This document shows positions 1 to 13,000 of a stretch of DNA of 64,000 nucleotides, piece after piece. A program made the translations under genes and the position numbers. Each line of letters begins with the position of its first letter. The first letter of the stretch is position 1. The notes beneath the pieces were generated by a model. That model had not been told where the DNA came from and ran no database searches. It saw only the letters and a program-made list of their open reading frames with translations. The stretch spans positions 20,913,407-20,977,406 of the forward strand of contig NW_025336481.1 in assembly GCF_004798865.1 (NCBI RefSeq), given 5' to 3'. This DNA comes from Varanus komodoensis (lineage: Eukaryota; Chordata; Lepidosauria; Squamata; Varanidae).

Positions 1-826
1 AGTATTTCCACATAAGTGCTTTCCCCAGGATGAATGTGCATAGGGATTTTACAACCACCTTGGAGGAGATGCACTGCAGGTCTTAGCTGGAGCCAAGAGA
101 AGATACAGGAGGAACTACATGATGACTGGTGCAATTGCATTGCTGCCATCTGCTAAGGGGTCAGAATGGCCTTAACATTCTGGCCTTAACATTCTATACA
201 GACAATTCCAGGCATATGATAAACTTCATTATCTTTCCATTCAATGTGCATTTTTAAAGCAAATGGAAGTTACTTAGAAGGGGTGGGAATCATCATTACT
301 GGCATCCCAGCAGGTGTTCAGGGGGAGTTTAAACTTTCCCTTACCAGATGCAGCCCTGATGTTTCAGACTAGGCTAAGGGGGAGACGGGTTCAAATCACC
401 ACTCAGCCGTCAGGCAGCCAGACACCATCTTGCAACTCACTTCCCAGGATTCTCATGAGGATCCAGTGGAAAATGGCCAAGAACTGTTACCATTGCCCTG
501 AGCAACTTGGAGAAAAGTGTAGAACATAAGTGTATTCAATTAATTAAATGTGAGCATTGGGAGGAAATCAAATTGCTCTTAGGTAGCAGTGAAGAATTCC
601 TCCTAATGCAAAACTGTATTTAACCTCTAATCTGGTTTGGGCCTTAATTTATTATATAGGACCCAAAAGGTGTGCTCTGAAATCCATGAGGTTTGTCACA
701 CACGACACCAAACCATGATAAGAGAAATTAGCAGAACATTTCCAGGCAGCAGATGGATGCGAAAATAGAGGTGCAAGCTGTGACTGGGGAGTCGAGGGGT
801 CATTATGTGGTCACCTGGCCACTCAC
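1..826. other. Part of ERP27 intron 6; no exon seen
   Basis: This stretch lies downstream of ERP27 exon 6. It was read on the minus strand for a short last exon ending in a KDEL-like tail and none was found. It contains one old SINE copy (365-520). The rest shows no recognisable feature. Confidence 0.5.
365..520 (+). repeat. tRNA-derived SINE fragment
   Basis: It contains the B-box-like GGGTTCAAATC followed by ACCACTCAGCC, then a decayed body ending near GAGCAACTTGGAGAAAAG. It matches the SINE family that recurs in this window (13165-13396, 19064-19281, 38375-38475, 54650-58150). Confidence 0.6.
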
Positions 827-1024
827 CTCTTGCATCTTCTGCAGGAAGTCATGGCAGAATTCCTTTACTGTCTCCACAGAGATCTCCTCCAGGGGCAGCA
901 CAGCCTGCTCCTCGTCAGGGGTGTGGTATGCAGCCAGGGCAGGCAACTGAGACTTCTTCAAGTGAAAATATGACATCACACGTTCATTGTTCTTTACATG
1001 GATGTCCACCCAGATAAAAAGAAT
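827..1024 (-). CDS. ERP27: ERP27 coding exon 6
   Basis: The exon is 198 bp (66 codons), between TTGTAG| and GAG|GTGAGT. It encodes the rest of the b' domain: ILFIWVDIHVKNNERVMSYF, then HLKKSQLPALAAYHT and an acidic run PDEEQAVLPLEE, then VKEFCHDFLQKMQE. The acidic run aligns with human DDEWDTLPTAE, the reported ERp57 contact region; the tryptophan is not present here. The frame ends at the donor with no stop, so at least one further exon is needed. Confidence 0.93.
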
Positions 1025-4000
1025 CTACAATGAGAGAAAATCTAAATTGCAGAGATGTTCTCAAATGCTCATGCAGAGATTTAATATTATCACACAGATA
1101 CAATGAAGAGAGACCAAAGGAGGTTCCTGCAGATAGAATGATGATGACGCTGGAGCAGAGCAGCCAACTTGCAAAAATCTGCAAGCACCTGAATCTTCAT
1201 GCAGACGCTTTAGCTTAGGACTGGAGAACTTCAGGCAGAGGGCCCAAATTGAGCTCTGGATGGGCACATTCTCCCCACCCGCTTTTGCCCAACCAGCAGT
1301 TTTCTAGCTTTTGTGCCATTTTCTCCTGCTCTGAAAGGTTGAAATGCCTTTCTTAATGCTTTGGTCTTCTCCACCCAAGGTATTTATTGTTTGCTGGTCA
1401 GTCTGCGGGTGTGTTATACAAGGTCATCATCCCCAGGACTTCTCCCATTCTTTACAACCATTTTCATTGCTGTTTATAGATTAATGCAAGTGTGGTAATA
1501 TCTAGATTTGATGAATGAAGCCAAATGTGACCCTCGTGTGTTTGTACAATTCTGCTATACTGCAGCCCCACATTGTGAATGTGTAATGGAATCCCTAGAA
1601 AGAGAGAGAAAGAGAGAGGAAAACAACTCCAGAAAATAAACACAGATGTAAAGGAGCCAATCTTAATCCTGCAAAGAATCCAGAAGCAAAAGCTTTAGTT
1701 TGCAGTATGGAGGTGGGGCAAAAACCTCAAGTAAAGCACTCCTTACTTACTAACAGTAAGAGTTTTGCATTACACTGAGCTGGTCTTCTTTGTATATTTC
1801 ACTTCATCCATTTTGTCTCACATCCCTCACACTCACCCATCACTGGAATATAGCTCCCCAAGAGCTTCTCTGAAATTGAATCTGCTGCTCAGGTTGAAAG
1901 TGATTTAGTCCACCGCTGTTTTAGCGCCTCACAAGGTAGGGACTGAATTTAGAAACTCAACTTGGGTTGGAAAAACCCAAATTCACCATGGAAATATTTG
2001 TCATACTCTGCTGCCAATATTACCCTGTGCTAATAAGCTGAAACATTTGCATAAAAATAAATGTGTTAAAAACTTGATGCAAACTATTTCAATATCATAT
2101 GCAAGTCTGCACTTTAAAATGAAGCATTCTATAATAATGTATTAAATAAAAACTATCAAAAATTCCTTAATGATATCTAAAATAATAATTCCCATAATTA
2201 GCAAACTGAATTGACTTATTCTGAAGGAAGTAAACCAATGCAATGAAACTTCTTAGTGTAAATACAAGTAATCAAAAGCTTATTAGTGCTTATTATTAAT
2301 GCTATACATGCAAAGTCAGAAAGTACAGGAAGAGGATAGAACAAACTCACCCCTTATTACAACATAGCAAACCTGAAAGACCACTAGGGTTGCAAGCACT
2401 GGTCTGTCAAGGCCTGTTGTCAGGTGGGGACAACGATCACAAGACCAGGAACAAAGAGAAATCAGAAGTGGGGAATGCCCCCATTCCACAGACTGACAGA
2501 CCTAAACCATGCTTTCCAAACTAGCCACAACCATGTACAAGAGAAGAATGCATTCAGATTTATGCATCTTCTTTTGTACAATTTTATCCTGTCTCCTTCA
2601 TCTAAAATCTCCTGTCATGCAGGGAATATTTTGCTTTTGATCCTATGAAGCTAATTATCTTAATTATTTCCAGCTGGACATTTGGGCAGATTGTTCATCA
2701 AACTGGTGATAAAGAAATAGCACAGTGTGTGTAAAACATGCTTTCCAGGCAACTAAACCCAAAGAAGGGAGTGATTATTTGGACTGGCAGTTTAAACATT
2801 AATCCACTCCTGAGATATTTATGCATTCCAGCTCTGAATCTTCTGAACTGCTACATATCTCTTAATTTCTCTGATTCATCATGACTGCATTTGGCCCAAG
2901 GCTACATTAACTGTGATGCTAAGTTACAGAACACTCTAGTCTAGTCTCATTATCAGCAAAGCCACATCTTGAAAAGCAGTCTTAGTATCTTCTATCAGTC
3001 CTACTCCTTGAAAACTCCCACAGCTCAGAACACCAGTTTGTCTGATCATTGCGGCTGAAACAAGCCAGAGTGGTTTGTTGCAGGCAGGCACACGTGGCAG
3101 GTACCACAAGCTGCAGTGGCTTCTTTCAGCCACTGTGATCACACAAACTGGGTCACTGCCTATTTCTATATGCAAGGCGTGAGGTCTCATTTTAGCAAAC
3201 TGGAAATGGTGATATATATATTTCAGGACTTCACCAACATGCTACCAATACCAGCTTGGCAGGAAGGAATCCCTCAGGTGCAGTTCCTCCATTTACCTGT
3301 AGNNNNNNNNNNNNNNNNNNNNNNNNNNNNNNNNNNNNNNNNNNNNNNNNNNNNNNNNNNNNNNNNNNNNNNNNNNNNNNNNNNNNNNNNNNNNNNNNNN
3401 NNGCCAACAGCAATTAAAGGAGAGATTATTTCCAGTCAGGAGACAGGTGGCACCTATTGCAAAGTTATTTTATTTATTTATTTAATTCCTATACTGCCCA
3501 AAATTAGTAACATAGGAATTTGCCTTATACCAAGTCTTGCATTGGGTTCAGACAACATGATAACCCCCACTCAAAAGCTGAGTGTGGGTTGTCACTGAAT
3601 TACAGGCTGTTGCTCAATGTGGGTTAGCAGATTGTTTTAACCCAGCTGCATTAACAAACCATGGCTTGTTAACTATGAACAACCCAAAACCCATGATTTG
3701 TTGTTGAGTTGAGTTCTCTGGGTTGTTCATAATTGTTTGTTATTGCAGCTGGGTTCAGACAACATGATAAGCCTTGTTTCAACCATAAGTGATGGTTCAA
3801 TGAAAACCCACACTCAAAGCTTTGAATGTGGATTGGTGTGTTGTTATGCCCTCTTCCCTCTGGCTGCATAATACTATCCTAGGGGTATGATGCTCTTTCA
3901 GACCAAGGGTCAAGTTCTATTTCAGAAAAGCTTTTGAGGGCTGCATCTTAGCAGCAGACAGGGCCATAGGCCAAAATACAAAAGAAAAGAAAGAAAAAGC

Positions 4001-7000
4001 ATACTCTAGGTTAAAACACAGCCTTAAGTGTAGCATTTCGCCTTTAGAGATGGAAAGAAAACCTCCACAACATCCAGGAAGCCAACAAACCAGCAAAACT
4101 TGAGGCAAATGGGAATCCTGGAGGACCATATTCATGCACTGGGTCTCAGCAGAGGCAGTGAGAGCTGATGGCTCTCCAGGTCTAGAGCACCAAATCTTTC
4201 ATTTAGATCCCTGAATCTCTGGGCAGTCAACTGCACCACCAAGCTGCTACCCATGGTCACGAAAAGAAGGGTGTGGAGGCCCGGATGCTCTCTGTTGCAT
4301 CTGATTCCCCTGGATTAGCTGGCATTTTGCCCACATAAACTTCCTCTGCTGCCTCCTCCTGCCTTGATTCTTTCTGCTTGAGAGTCTTTCTTGCAGAAAC
4401 AAATCTCTTCCCCTCCTCTGCCCATATGTTCCTTTTTACAAATAGAACTGTTCTTAGAAGACGGGGGGGGGGGGGGAGAGGCTTTAAAGCACATGTAAAT
4501 TCATAAATGCAGATTTGTACATCTTTGTCCCGTGGGCCCAAGCCCCAGATCTTTTCCATAACAAGCACCACCCCTGGACCAGAGTTTCTTTCCCCTGGCA
4601 TTGGCTCACCAGCATTTCAGCCAGAAATGTTGCTCATCCCTATCTGGAAATGGCACTGAGAGAACCTGGGACCTTTTGTATGCACAGCATCTGCTTTACT
4701 GCAGAGTTTTGACGCTTCCCCAATTATGCATCCAGCAGAATTTTGAGGCACGGCAGCATATGGCACGTGGACCAAACAGCAATGAGGCCCCTGTTCTTAA
4801 CATGGTTCAGTATAATAGCCCCATAGAACTCTGGAAGAGAAATTTGGACCTGCTTCTGCCCAAATTTATGACAGGCTTTGATCCTGCACGTCTCATAGTC
4901 TTTTCCCTTATTAAGACAACATTTGTGCAGAAGTGGTTTGGAACTAAAAAGGCGGGGGAAAGAATCCACATGAGATCACCTGAAGCCCCCAGTGTTTAGG
5001 GCAGTAATTGGAACGGAAACAACCCCCTCCAACAATATCAGTCCTGAAATTCTGACTCAGAGTTTTCATCACAGTTCCTCTGGCAAGTTCGAGAGAAAGT
5101 TGTGCCATCACCTGGAGAAAGTTCTGAAGGCATATGAAATGTTCAAAGACATTGGGAGGAGGCAAATGGAACAGCAACTCCTTTGGCCACTCCAGCTTCT
5201 TTTCCAAAGCTGAACTGTGCCCCACTTCTACACTAGAACTGCAGGTTGGCTGCCAGTGTTAAGAAGCTCTCCACTCCCGCTCCTCATGCACACATATACA
5301 GTGGGCTAGAACCAGCCTTAGCCATGACTTACCTATGTCCTATTAGCTTTCCTGTAGCCATGGCTAAGCTTGGGTCTACAGCTATGCCTACACAATTTTA
5401 TACTGTAATGCTAGGTAATGGGCTTTTTTTTTGAGAGCTGTTTCTTAGAATATTGCTGACACACAGCCCAATGTTCCGTTAATGCATCATACTCATATTT
5501 GTTTTCCTAATACACAAAATGTGATATCGTCCCCATTTCCTCTGCAGAAATTAGAAACATAGAAACAGAAACAGAGCAAGTCAGAAGGGGCCTCGCAGGC
5601 AATCTAGCATGACCCCCCCCCCCGGCTCCAGCCAGCTCCGCTCATGACATGCCCACCATGTGCATGTCCAGTCTATGCTTGAACACCCTCACTGACAGGG
5701 CTTCAGCCACCTCCTGTGGAAGCTCATTCAATACCCTAGAGATCCTAACCATCAGGAAGAACTTCCTGGCATCCACCTGGTGGATGCTGCCTCTCTGTCT
5801 GGAAACTGAATGCCCTTATGATGTGGACCAAGAACATTTCAGACTTACCTTCCCTTGAAAGAGGGTGGCTGCTTTGCGATACTTCTCCATCCTCTCTGCA
5901 TGCTTGGGGGATTTCTTGTCAGTGAACAAAAGAAGGTGGGTCTCGATGGCACTGTCAAAGAGGCCTATTACAGTCTGCCAGAAAAGGGGTGAAGAAATAT
6001 GTTGGTTAGGAAATGTGCAACTGCTGGAACTACTAGTCCTGGAAAATTAAATGTTCAAAACATAAATCCTCAGAGTCATGAGAGTGCTCCTTAAATTTAT
6101 AACCAAAAAGAAGAGATCATGCAATGAGTTAAAACTTCAGAGAATTGTAGAACAGACACAGTGTAAATTTTAGGATGAGGAAGAGCTGAGGAAATCAAAA
6201 GGGCTTGCTGGGTCATCTTTGCTATGTCTAGGATTTCGCCTGTTTTGCTCTGCTTTATCAAAGTCAAATTACTTCCATTTTGTATTACACAGTATTTTTA
6301 GTGTTAACTTAAAAGAAAACACCAGTTTGAAACTTCACAAACATGGCATATTTAGAGCTGTTGAATTCAGATATGGGCCTAAAAAACAAGATTCAAGAAA
6401 AACCCTTTCTTCGCATTTTCTCAACATATGCAACAAATAAATGGGAAAAGGAAGAACAAGATCTTGCACTTCCCCATTGTACAGTCCACCAGCTCTGAGG
6501 CCTACAAATGGATCATGAATTAGCAAATGGCAAGCACTCATTGCTTACACGAAGGAGCTGTGAAAATACAGATCGGGATTGAAAACGTTGTATTTCTTAT
6601 AATAATACAAATCCAAGACCCAAAATGATGCTAGAATTCAAACTCAAAAAAAAAAAAATTTGGAAAGTTATTTTCTTCAGTCTTTTGCTAATTTTCTCTC
6701 TGTGTCACCCATATTTGAGACTACAGACCCTAAATCTTCTTCAGTGCTACTTGTTTCTCTGTGTGCTTGTCATAAACTTTGCTGCTTCACTGTCCAGTAC
6801 AGATGTTAATATGGACTTACTGAAAGGGCCTCACTCCCAAATCATTGCACAAAGAAATGCAGCCTTCATTGCAGGTACCTTAGACATTCAAACTTTTTTC
6901 TTTCTATACATGTACACATTTTAATTATAACAGAATCTATATTTCACTCATTTTTAATAATTTGATTCCTTGTTTTAATCATGAATTGAATAAAAGTTTG

Positions 7001-10000
7001 ACATAAAGGGCTCTTTCTGGGTCAGACTGCAGACTGTAGGAACTGTACGGTGGAGAATTCTGTAAAAGGCTTGACAGTGAAATGGTGTCACAAGAACCCT
7101 TTGGTGTCACACTACTTTTACCATTTACTGAAGCAACAACAACAAAACAGCAGAGGCCTGGAAAACATCTGGACATCATTTTGAACTGTTTGAAAACCAT
7201 GAGGCCAAGCAGTCTGGGGGCTAACACACAAAATAAGGCCTGGAGCTTTCCATGTATCTCTTGGAGATGGGATGATGGTGCAGGACACACTGCATCTCTG
7301 TGAAGGGCCTTAAGGCACCTGGCACCAGCAATGGTCTCCTTGCACAGTCTCCAGCTGCTGGCTAAATCCTCATGTGATTTTTTCTTCTCCTTTCCCCAGC
7401 TGCCCAAATTGCAGCAGCCACTCCCACAAGCCAAACAGGGGCCTGGACAGCTTGTAGCTGACCTGCTGCTCTCCCATGTACCACAGAAAACCACAGAGAG
7501 GGAGGGAGAGACTTTGTGTCAAACTCTGCCAGCATTTCTATGAAAAAGAGGAAAGTGTGAGAGGATTCCAGAATTAATAAGAAGAGGTCAGTGAGTGCAT
7601 TTCTCGAAGCGCCTTCCAGCTTGAGAGCATTGGGACTTTGGCATTGTGGGAGGTCCAGTTATTCCAACCTTCAAGTTTCTAGCTCAGTCCATAGAAGATG
7701 GCAAACTTGAAGCAGCCTACAGTAAATGCCAGTAAAGCCTATCAGAAGGCTCTCTGACCAAGAAAGAAGAACTTGTGACAGTTACACACGGGCAGGTCTC
7801 TGCCTTTTGACCCACAGTGTGGGCAGAAACCTCAGCAAGAGGCTTTTTCTTCACTTAGAGACAAGATGCCATTATCTGCCTGGTAGCATTAGTCTTACAT
7901 GACACATGCTGAGCAAGCGTTATTGTGAGCCATTCTGAGCATGGTTTACCATTGATAGGCAGAAAACAGATAAAAGGTGAAAATTGAGGGCTGCCCACAG
8001 TAGGTTTTGCAGTAATGGATCTGGCTACCCTGAGACTGCAGATGAGGGCTTCCTACAGCTTGGTCCTTTGTCTGGTGGAATTACGTCAGTGGATAATCCC
8101 AGTACTGTGTTATAGCTGCCAATTAAATCCATCTAGGAAAAGCCTATTCCATTGTGATCTGGAAAATGAACCAAGATGAACTCGGTTTGCTATGATGGTC
8201 CTCTCTGATTTCCTCTCAGTGGCTCAACAAGCCACTTGCTCCTTCTTTCTACTTGAAAGAGCAAAAAAGAGCGGGGTGAGCAAGAGGGGACTGTCAAGCA
8301 ACCGACAAGCCACAATATATGAGTGGTGAGATGCATTCTCTTCAGATGGGGCCCAAAACTTCAGCTCCTTTGTTTGAGGATTTAGACATATATAAACAGG
8401 AGTTTTTGGCATCCACTATTTAGTGCTATTGTACAAAACTGGAAGCAAGGCAATAGCCAGATGGAAAAGTTACCAATCCGCCTGGTATTTTACTTACCTC
8501 TCCCCTATATGTGCTAGCCAAGTTAACGCTGTACTTCTACCACTGTGCTATGCAAAACATTTGGAGACCAGGACAAACTGTGCAGATGACGGCAGGGAGG
8601 GTCCAAATGCATCCAACTGATGTATAATCCACATAAAAAGCAGTCAGTGTGATGCTCATGTGAGCATGCCTACATTCACTGCATTGTTCCTGCTCAATGT
8701 TGCTATAACTGTAATCCTGAGCATAGTTTTAGGGAATCTCAGTGCTCTCTGCCTCATTTTTGAAATCCATCCTAAGCTGCTTTTAAGAAGTATCTGAAGA
8801 ATCATTATGGTTCAAGTAACAGTCCCCATTGTTTCTGCTAGGCAAGATCCAAGCACATCAGACATATACGAATAAAGAAAAATAACTGGAGCAAAGGCTG
8901 CATTGTCGCTCTGCATTCAAATAACTTGCTGTTAGGAAAGAGAAAGTGTCACCTAACTAGAGGAATTAATGCTAAGCCCATGATTTTGCTTTTGGACAGA
9001 AAGTGGAAACTCAGTTGTCAAATGCCTACAATAATGTCAACATGTTTTAGAGAAGTCCTTCATTACCACAGGGTTGTACTCGGTTACCCAATGGAGTTCA
9101 TGGATCCGGACAAAACGAATCAGCTTGGTGGCATCAATTCCTTCAGTGTCTTCCATTTCCAGATCTTTCCTTTTGTTATCCACCTGAAGCAAAGCAAGTA
9201 GTCCAACCATCATTGCTCTACTCCAGTCATTTCCCCTTACATCAGTCTCAGAAACAAAGGGTAATTCCTAATGAGCCTTTTATCCTGCAGTCACCCTGCC
9301 TTATTCATAGAATTTTACAGTGGGTCCACCTGACCTCATCTTCCGCTTGCAACCTTCCCAACTTTCTCTGCCATCTGTTCTACCCTTTTCCTTCACAGAA
9401 AAAGAAGGGAAACATGCAGTAACACTTTGACTGGTGGTAGTAGGAACCCTCCATCTGGAAACATCCAAATTCTTATGTGCAGGCAGGCATAACAGCCAAT
9501 GGGGCCCTACTGGGCGCTGTATACTGCATGTGTCTGCCTCCTCTCTTTCCAACAAGTGTGATCCCCTAACCCCATGAATAGTGATGTAGTGAAACCAGGG
9601 GTGCAAAAACAGCATTATTTTTAATTAACAAAGATGCTGACATCACCTGGCATCTCATCCTTCATAGAATTCCCTCTTCACTTTGAAGTTTAATTGTCAC
9701 AGTAACTGGGGGGAAATCAATTTGCTCAGCAAAAAATCATGCTTAGTTATAATGCAAAGTATTTGGGGATAGCTTGGTGTTGAATTAAGACCCATTAGCT
9801 GTACAAAGACCTGCTCCTGCTGAAGATACTAGAAACTCTTCTGTTGAAATGAATGAACACGGTTGTCTGGGTTTTTGGAGGCGATCTTGGGGGCAGAACT
9901 ATGGAGATTGTCATGAGACTGCCTGCACACCTCAGAATCTCTCACTAAACATGTCAGGTAATGACGGTTCGGTTCTCCCACCTTCTCCACAATCAAAGGT

Positions 10001-13000
10001 CCATCTGTACCACTGTCACCATGTATACCTGCTGGAAGACACCAACACATTCATGTCCTATTCCCCACATGATGCACATTATGCATCCCTGTGTAGAATT
10101 TAATTTGTCTACTTTTTCCATGGAGATCATAATACTGATTATAATACTCTAAGTACCATTCTCAAACCTTTGTTCTTTTACCTTAGCTAAAGAAAATATG
10201 AGAAATTATGGACAATCTCACAATCTGTCATGAAACCAGGGTTATTACCAGTTGCACTAAGTTGCCCTGAACTCTAGCAACAATGAGGATTCACTGATAA
10301 CTATTTATGATACCTCTGGAAAGAGGATTGTAAACCAATCTAAACCTTTCCCTTAAAAAAGATTGTCTGCTTATTTCATTACTTCTAAACCTAATAAACA
10401 TTGGCACAAGCATCTGTGGATTTCCTGGAAATATTGTGTAAGCAAGAAGCTCTCCAATAAATAGAGGAATTTTTCCAGCAGGAAAAAAATATTCAGGCTC
10501 CACAAACACAACTTCTGGGAAAATATCTCCTCCTGATCTACCTTACTGACAGGACTCACAATAGGCAGGCAGGAAAGATGGAACAACTCAACTGCAAGGT
10601 CCAGTGGACATTTTGTTAAATTATCTAATTGATGTGTGGCACAACACTGATAAAATCTTATGAACACAACACATGGGACACTGGAAATGTATTACTATCT
10701 ACCTTTGGGCCATGGAAGAGAGGATTCGGGCTCCTGATTTTTTCTGTGGCCCACTTGGGAGTAAACCAAGAGCAGCTCTGTGGAAAATAAGCCAGAGCAC
10801 ACAGACCCTGGATACAGTTCCAGGGACCACCAAAGTCACTAGCGGTTGGAACAGTTTGCAGACTTCAGCAGTAAAAACCCTGTTCTGATCATCTGCATAT
10901 TTTGCAGTTACATAAAGAATCTCCTGTGTCAGAGAATCAAAATATGTTCGATGAGAACAAGATTTCCTGGGTTGGAAAGTAACCAATCCAGTACCACTGG
11001 ATTGAGCCAGAAACACTGTTGCTAATCTTGGAGTGAACCATTATGGCACCTCAGGTTGAAGGTCTGTGCACACGTGCTGAATTTCACCTCCCAGGGAACA
11101 GGAGTGGGGCGGGGGGTGATGATTTCACAGATTTTTTATAGAGACTTTCCTTTGTGAAAGGAATCAGTTGTATCTGTAGGTTCATTGTAAGGGAGCTTAA
11201 AAGCCCACTTAAAACACAGCATTTCTGAGTATGTGCAGAGTACCCTTCCCTTCACAGACAGAAATTGTTGGACTTTTTAAAGAGTCAATTTATGGGGTTA
11301 TCTCATCATTTATAGTTCTAGAGCACAGTACTAAAATTGCATCAGTTAGAAAAGTGAACCCTCAAAGAAACAGAGGATAAAGAGGATCACAGGCTGGCAA
11401 GCTATATCAAATAAGAGAACCTCTGTACAGACAGTGTTCAGCTTTCTTTACCCAAGATGCTAGTCTTTTCTTCCACTAAATGAGAAAGTCTGGGAATCTC
11501 TGTTCTACTGCATCACAACACATACGGTTGTCACTTCAGTGCCGGACATTTCAATGAGATCTAAATTAGAACTGGAACCTTTCTGCCAAGTTGCCAGATC
11601 CTGTGATGACCTGAGCTCACAAAACAACATAACCAGAGAGCCAGCTGAGGATACTAAGTCACCAAGGAAGTTGCTAACAGCATACCTACGCAAAGAAACT
11701 GAAGGGTTTCCTGTGCAGGTCTATGACCTACAACATCAGGTTAACCAATACAGGCTGTGTTTGTACACCCTCCCCATTCCTTCTCCCACCTCAGCCAGGA
11801 AGTAAATAAGAGCATTGTTAGCTTTGCCGCCTCTCAGAGAAGTTGAACTGGAGGCGGGCAGGGTGGAGGGAATATCTTCCTAACGGTTGCTAATTTGCAG
11901 GTATGATTTAATTTTACCATTTTAGCCATTTTAAAACTCCTCACTATATCATATTGAGGCTAAAGGCAGGAAAGTTGAAAGTCACCAGGAAAACACTTAG
12001 TCAAACTGGTAGGAAGGAAGGGCAGAGAGGCAGGCAGAAAGGGCAGAGAGGGGGCGGAAAGGCAGAAAATACACACTGGTGCAAAAGTGCCATTATAAAT
12101 CCTACACATAAGATCACATCTGCTAATTTCTTGGGGTTTTTTTTTCAGGGATTAGATAAACTCAGCACGAAGAACTAAGTCAAAAAGGCATGTGGTACCA
12201 AGTGGCTGATATCTCTCCAGATTTCAGGAAGCTTGAATGCTCTCTCATGTGTAAATGAGCACACACCCCACTACCCATGCAAGATAGTGTGTCAGAAAGT
12301 CTTATTCTAAGTAACCAAGCTCAGCTTTACATACTAGACTTCCTCACAGAGGAACAGTGTAATTTTTAAATCAAGCATGCATTTTCTATCACCACCACCC
12401 AATCTAACGTAGTACACTCCAGGAAGGACTACACCCTATGGCCCAATCTAACCAATCCCCATAAACACAACATGACCATGTTCTACTCATGCTGCTCTCT
12501 TCCAGGTTCAAAAGAACAGAAATTCAGCAAAGATGGAACAAGCCACAACTCAGGAAAGGAAGTCGCATGTTACAGTACAACCATGGCATAGCAAAGGGAT
12601 GGATGAGCAAGTGTGATGTAGAGTGGAGGTTTCCAGTATGGTAACTACAGGCACCACTGTACTCATGGACACCTGTGGGCACTTGCCAGGCTCTCCATCT
12701 TTTCTTATTTTATTCTAAATATGTTCTAACTATTCTTTTTTTAAAGTGGGAGGCAAGGCAAAGTACCGCCTTTCAATGCCATCTTGATTTAGGTTCAAAA
12801 GAAGAGCTTTATATTTGAATAGTTCAAGTGACATCTCCACCATATACTTAGATTCTGTGGCAAGTATCCTTTCTTTTAGGCTTACCAGTCACCTTCTGGG
12901 AAATGAGTGTTTTGAGACTGGCCGTGCTCACCATGGTTGCTGTTTTATGAATGCGCAAGCCCCTGCTGCCATGGCGGCCATTCTATGAACACCTCCATGA

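Larger units (their letters stand above)
1025..5848. other. ERP27 intron 5 and its contents
   Basis: Contains the 100-N gap, a MITE-like element (3540-3860), a repeat of unknown class (4150-4480, shared with 42200-42490), a G14 run (about 4463-4476), a C run (about 5612-5623) and a CR1 end next to exon 5. Positions 1025-3300 are AT-rich and show nothing I can name. Confidence 0.6.

Noticed and set aside
3116-3598. Open frame of 160 codons across the N gap
   Set aside because: Over a fifth of it is undetermined bases and the rest has no similarity or splice sites; it is an artefact of the gap.
6979-7494. Minus-strand 171-codon frame as a novel gene
   Set aside because: It lies within ERP27 intron 4, has no recognised domain, and its composition looks like random open sequence.
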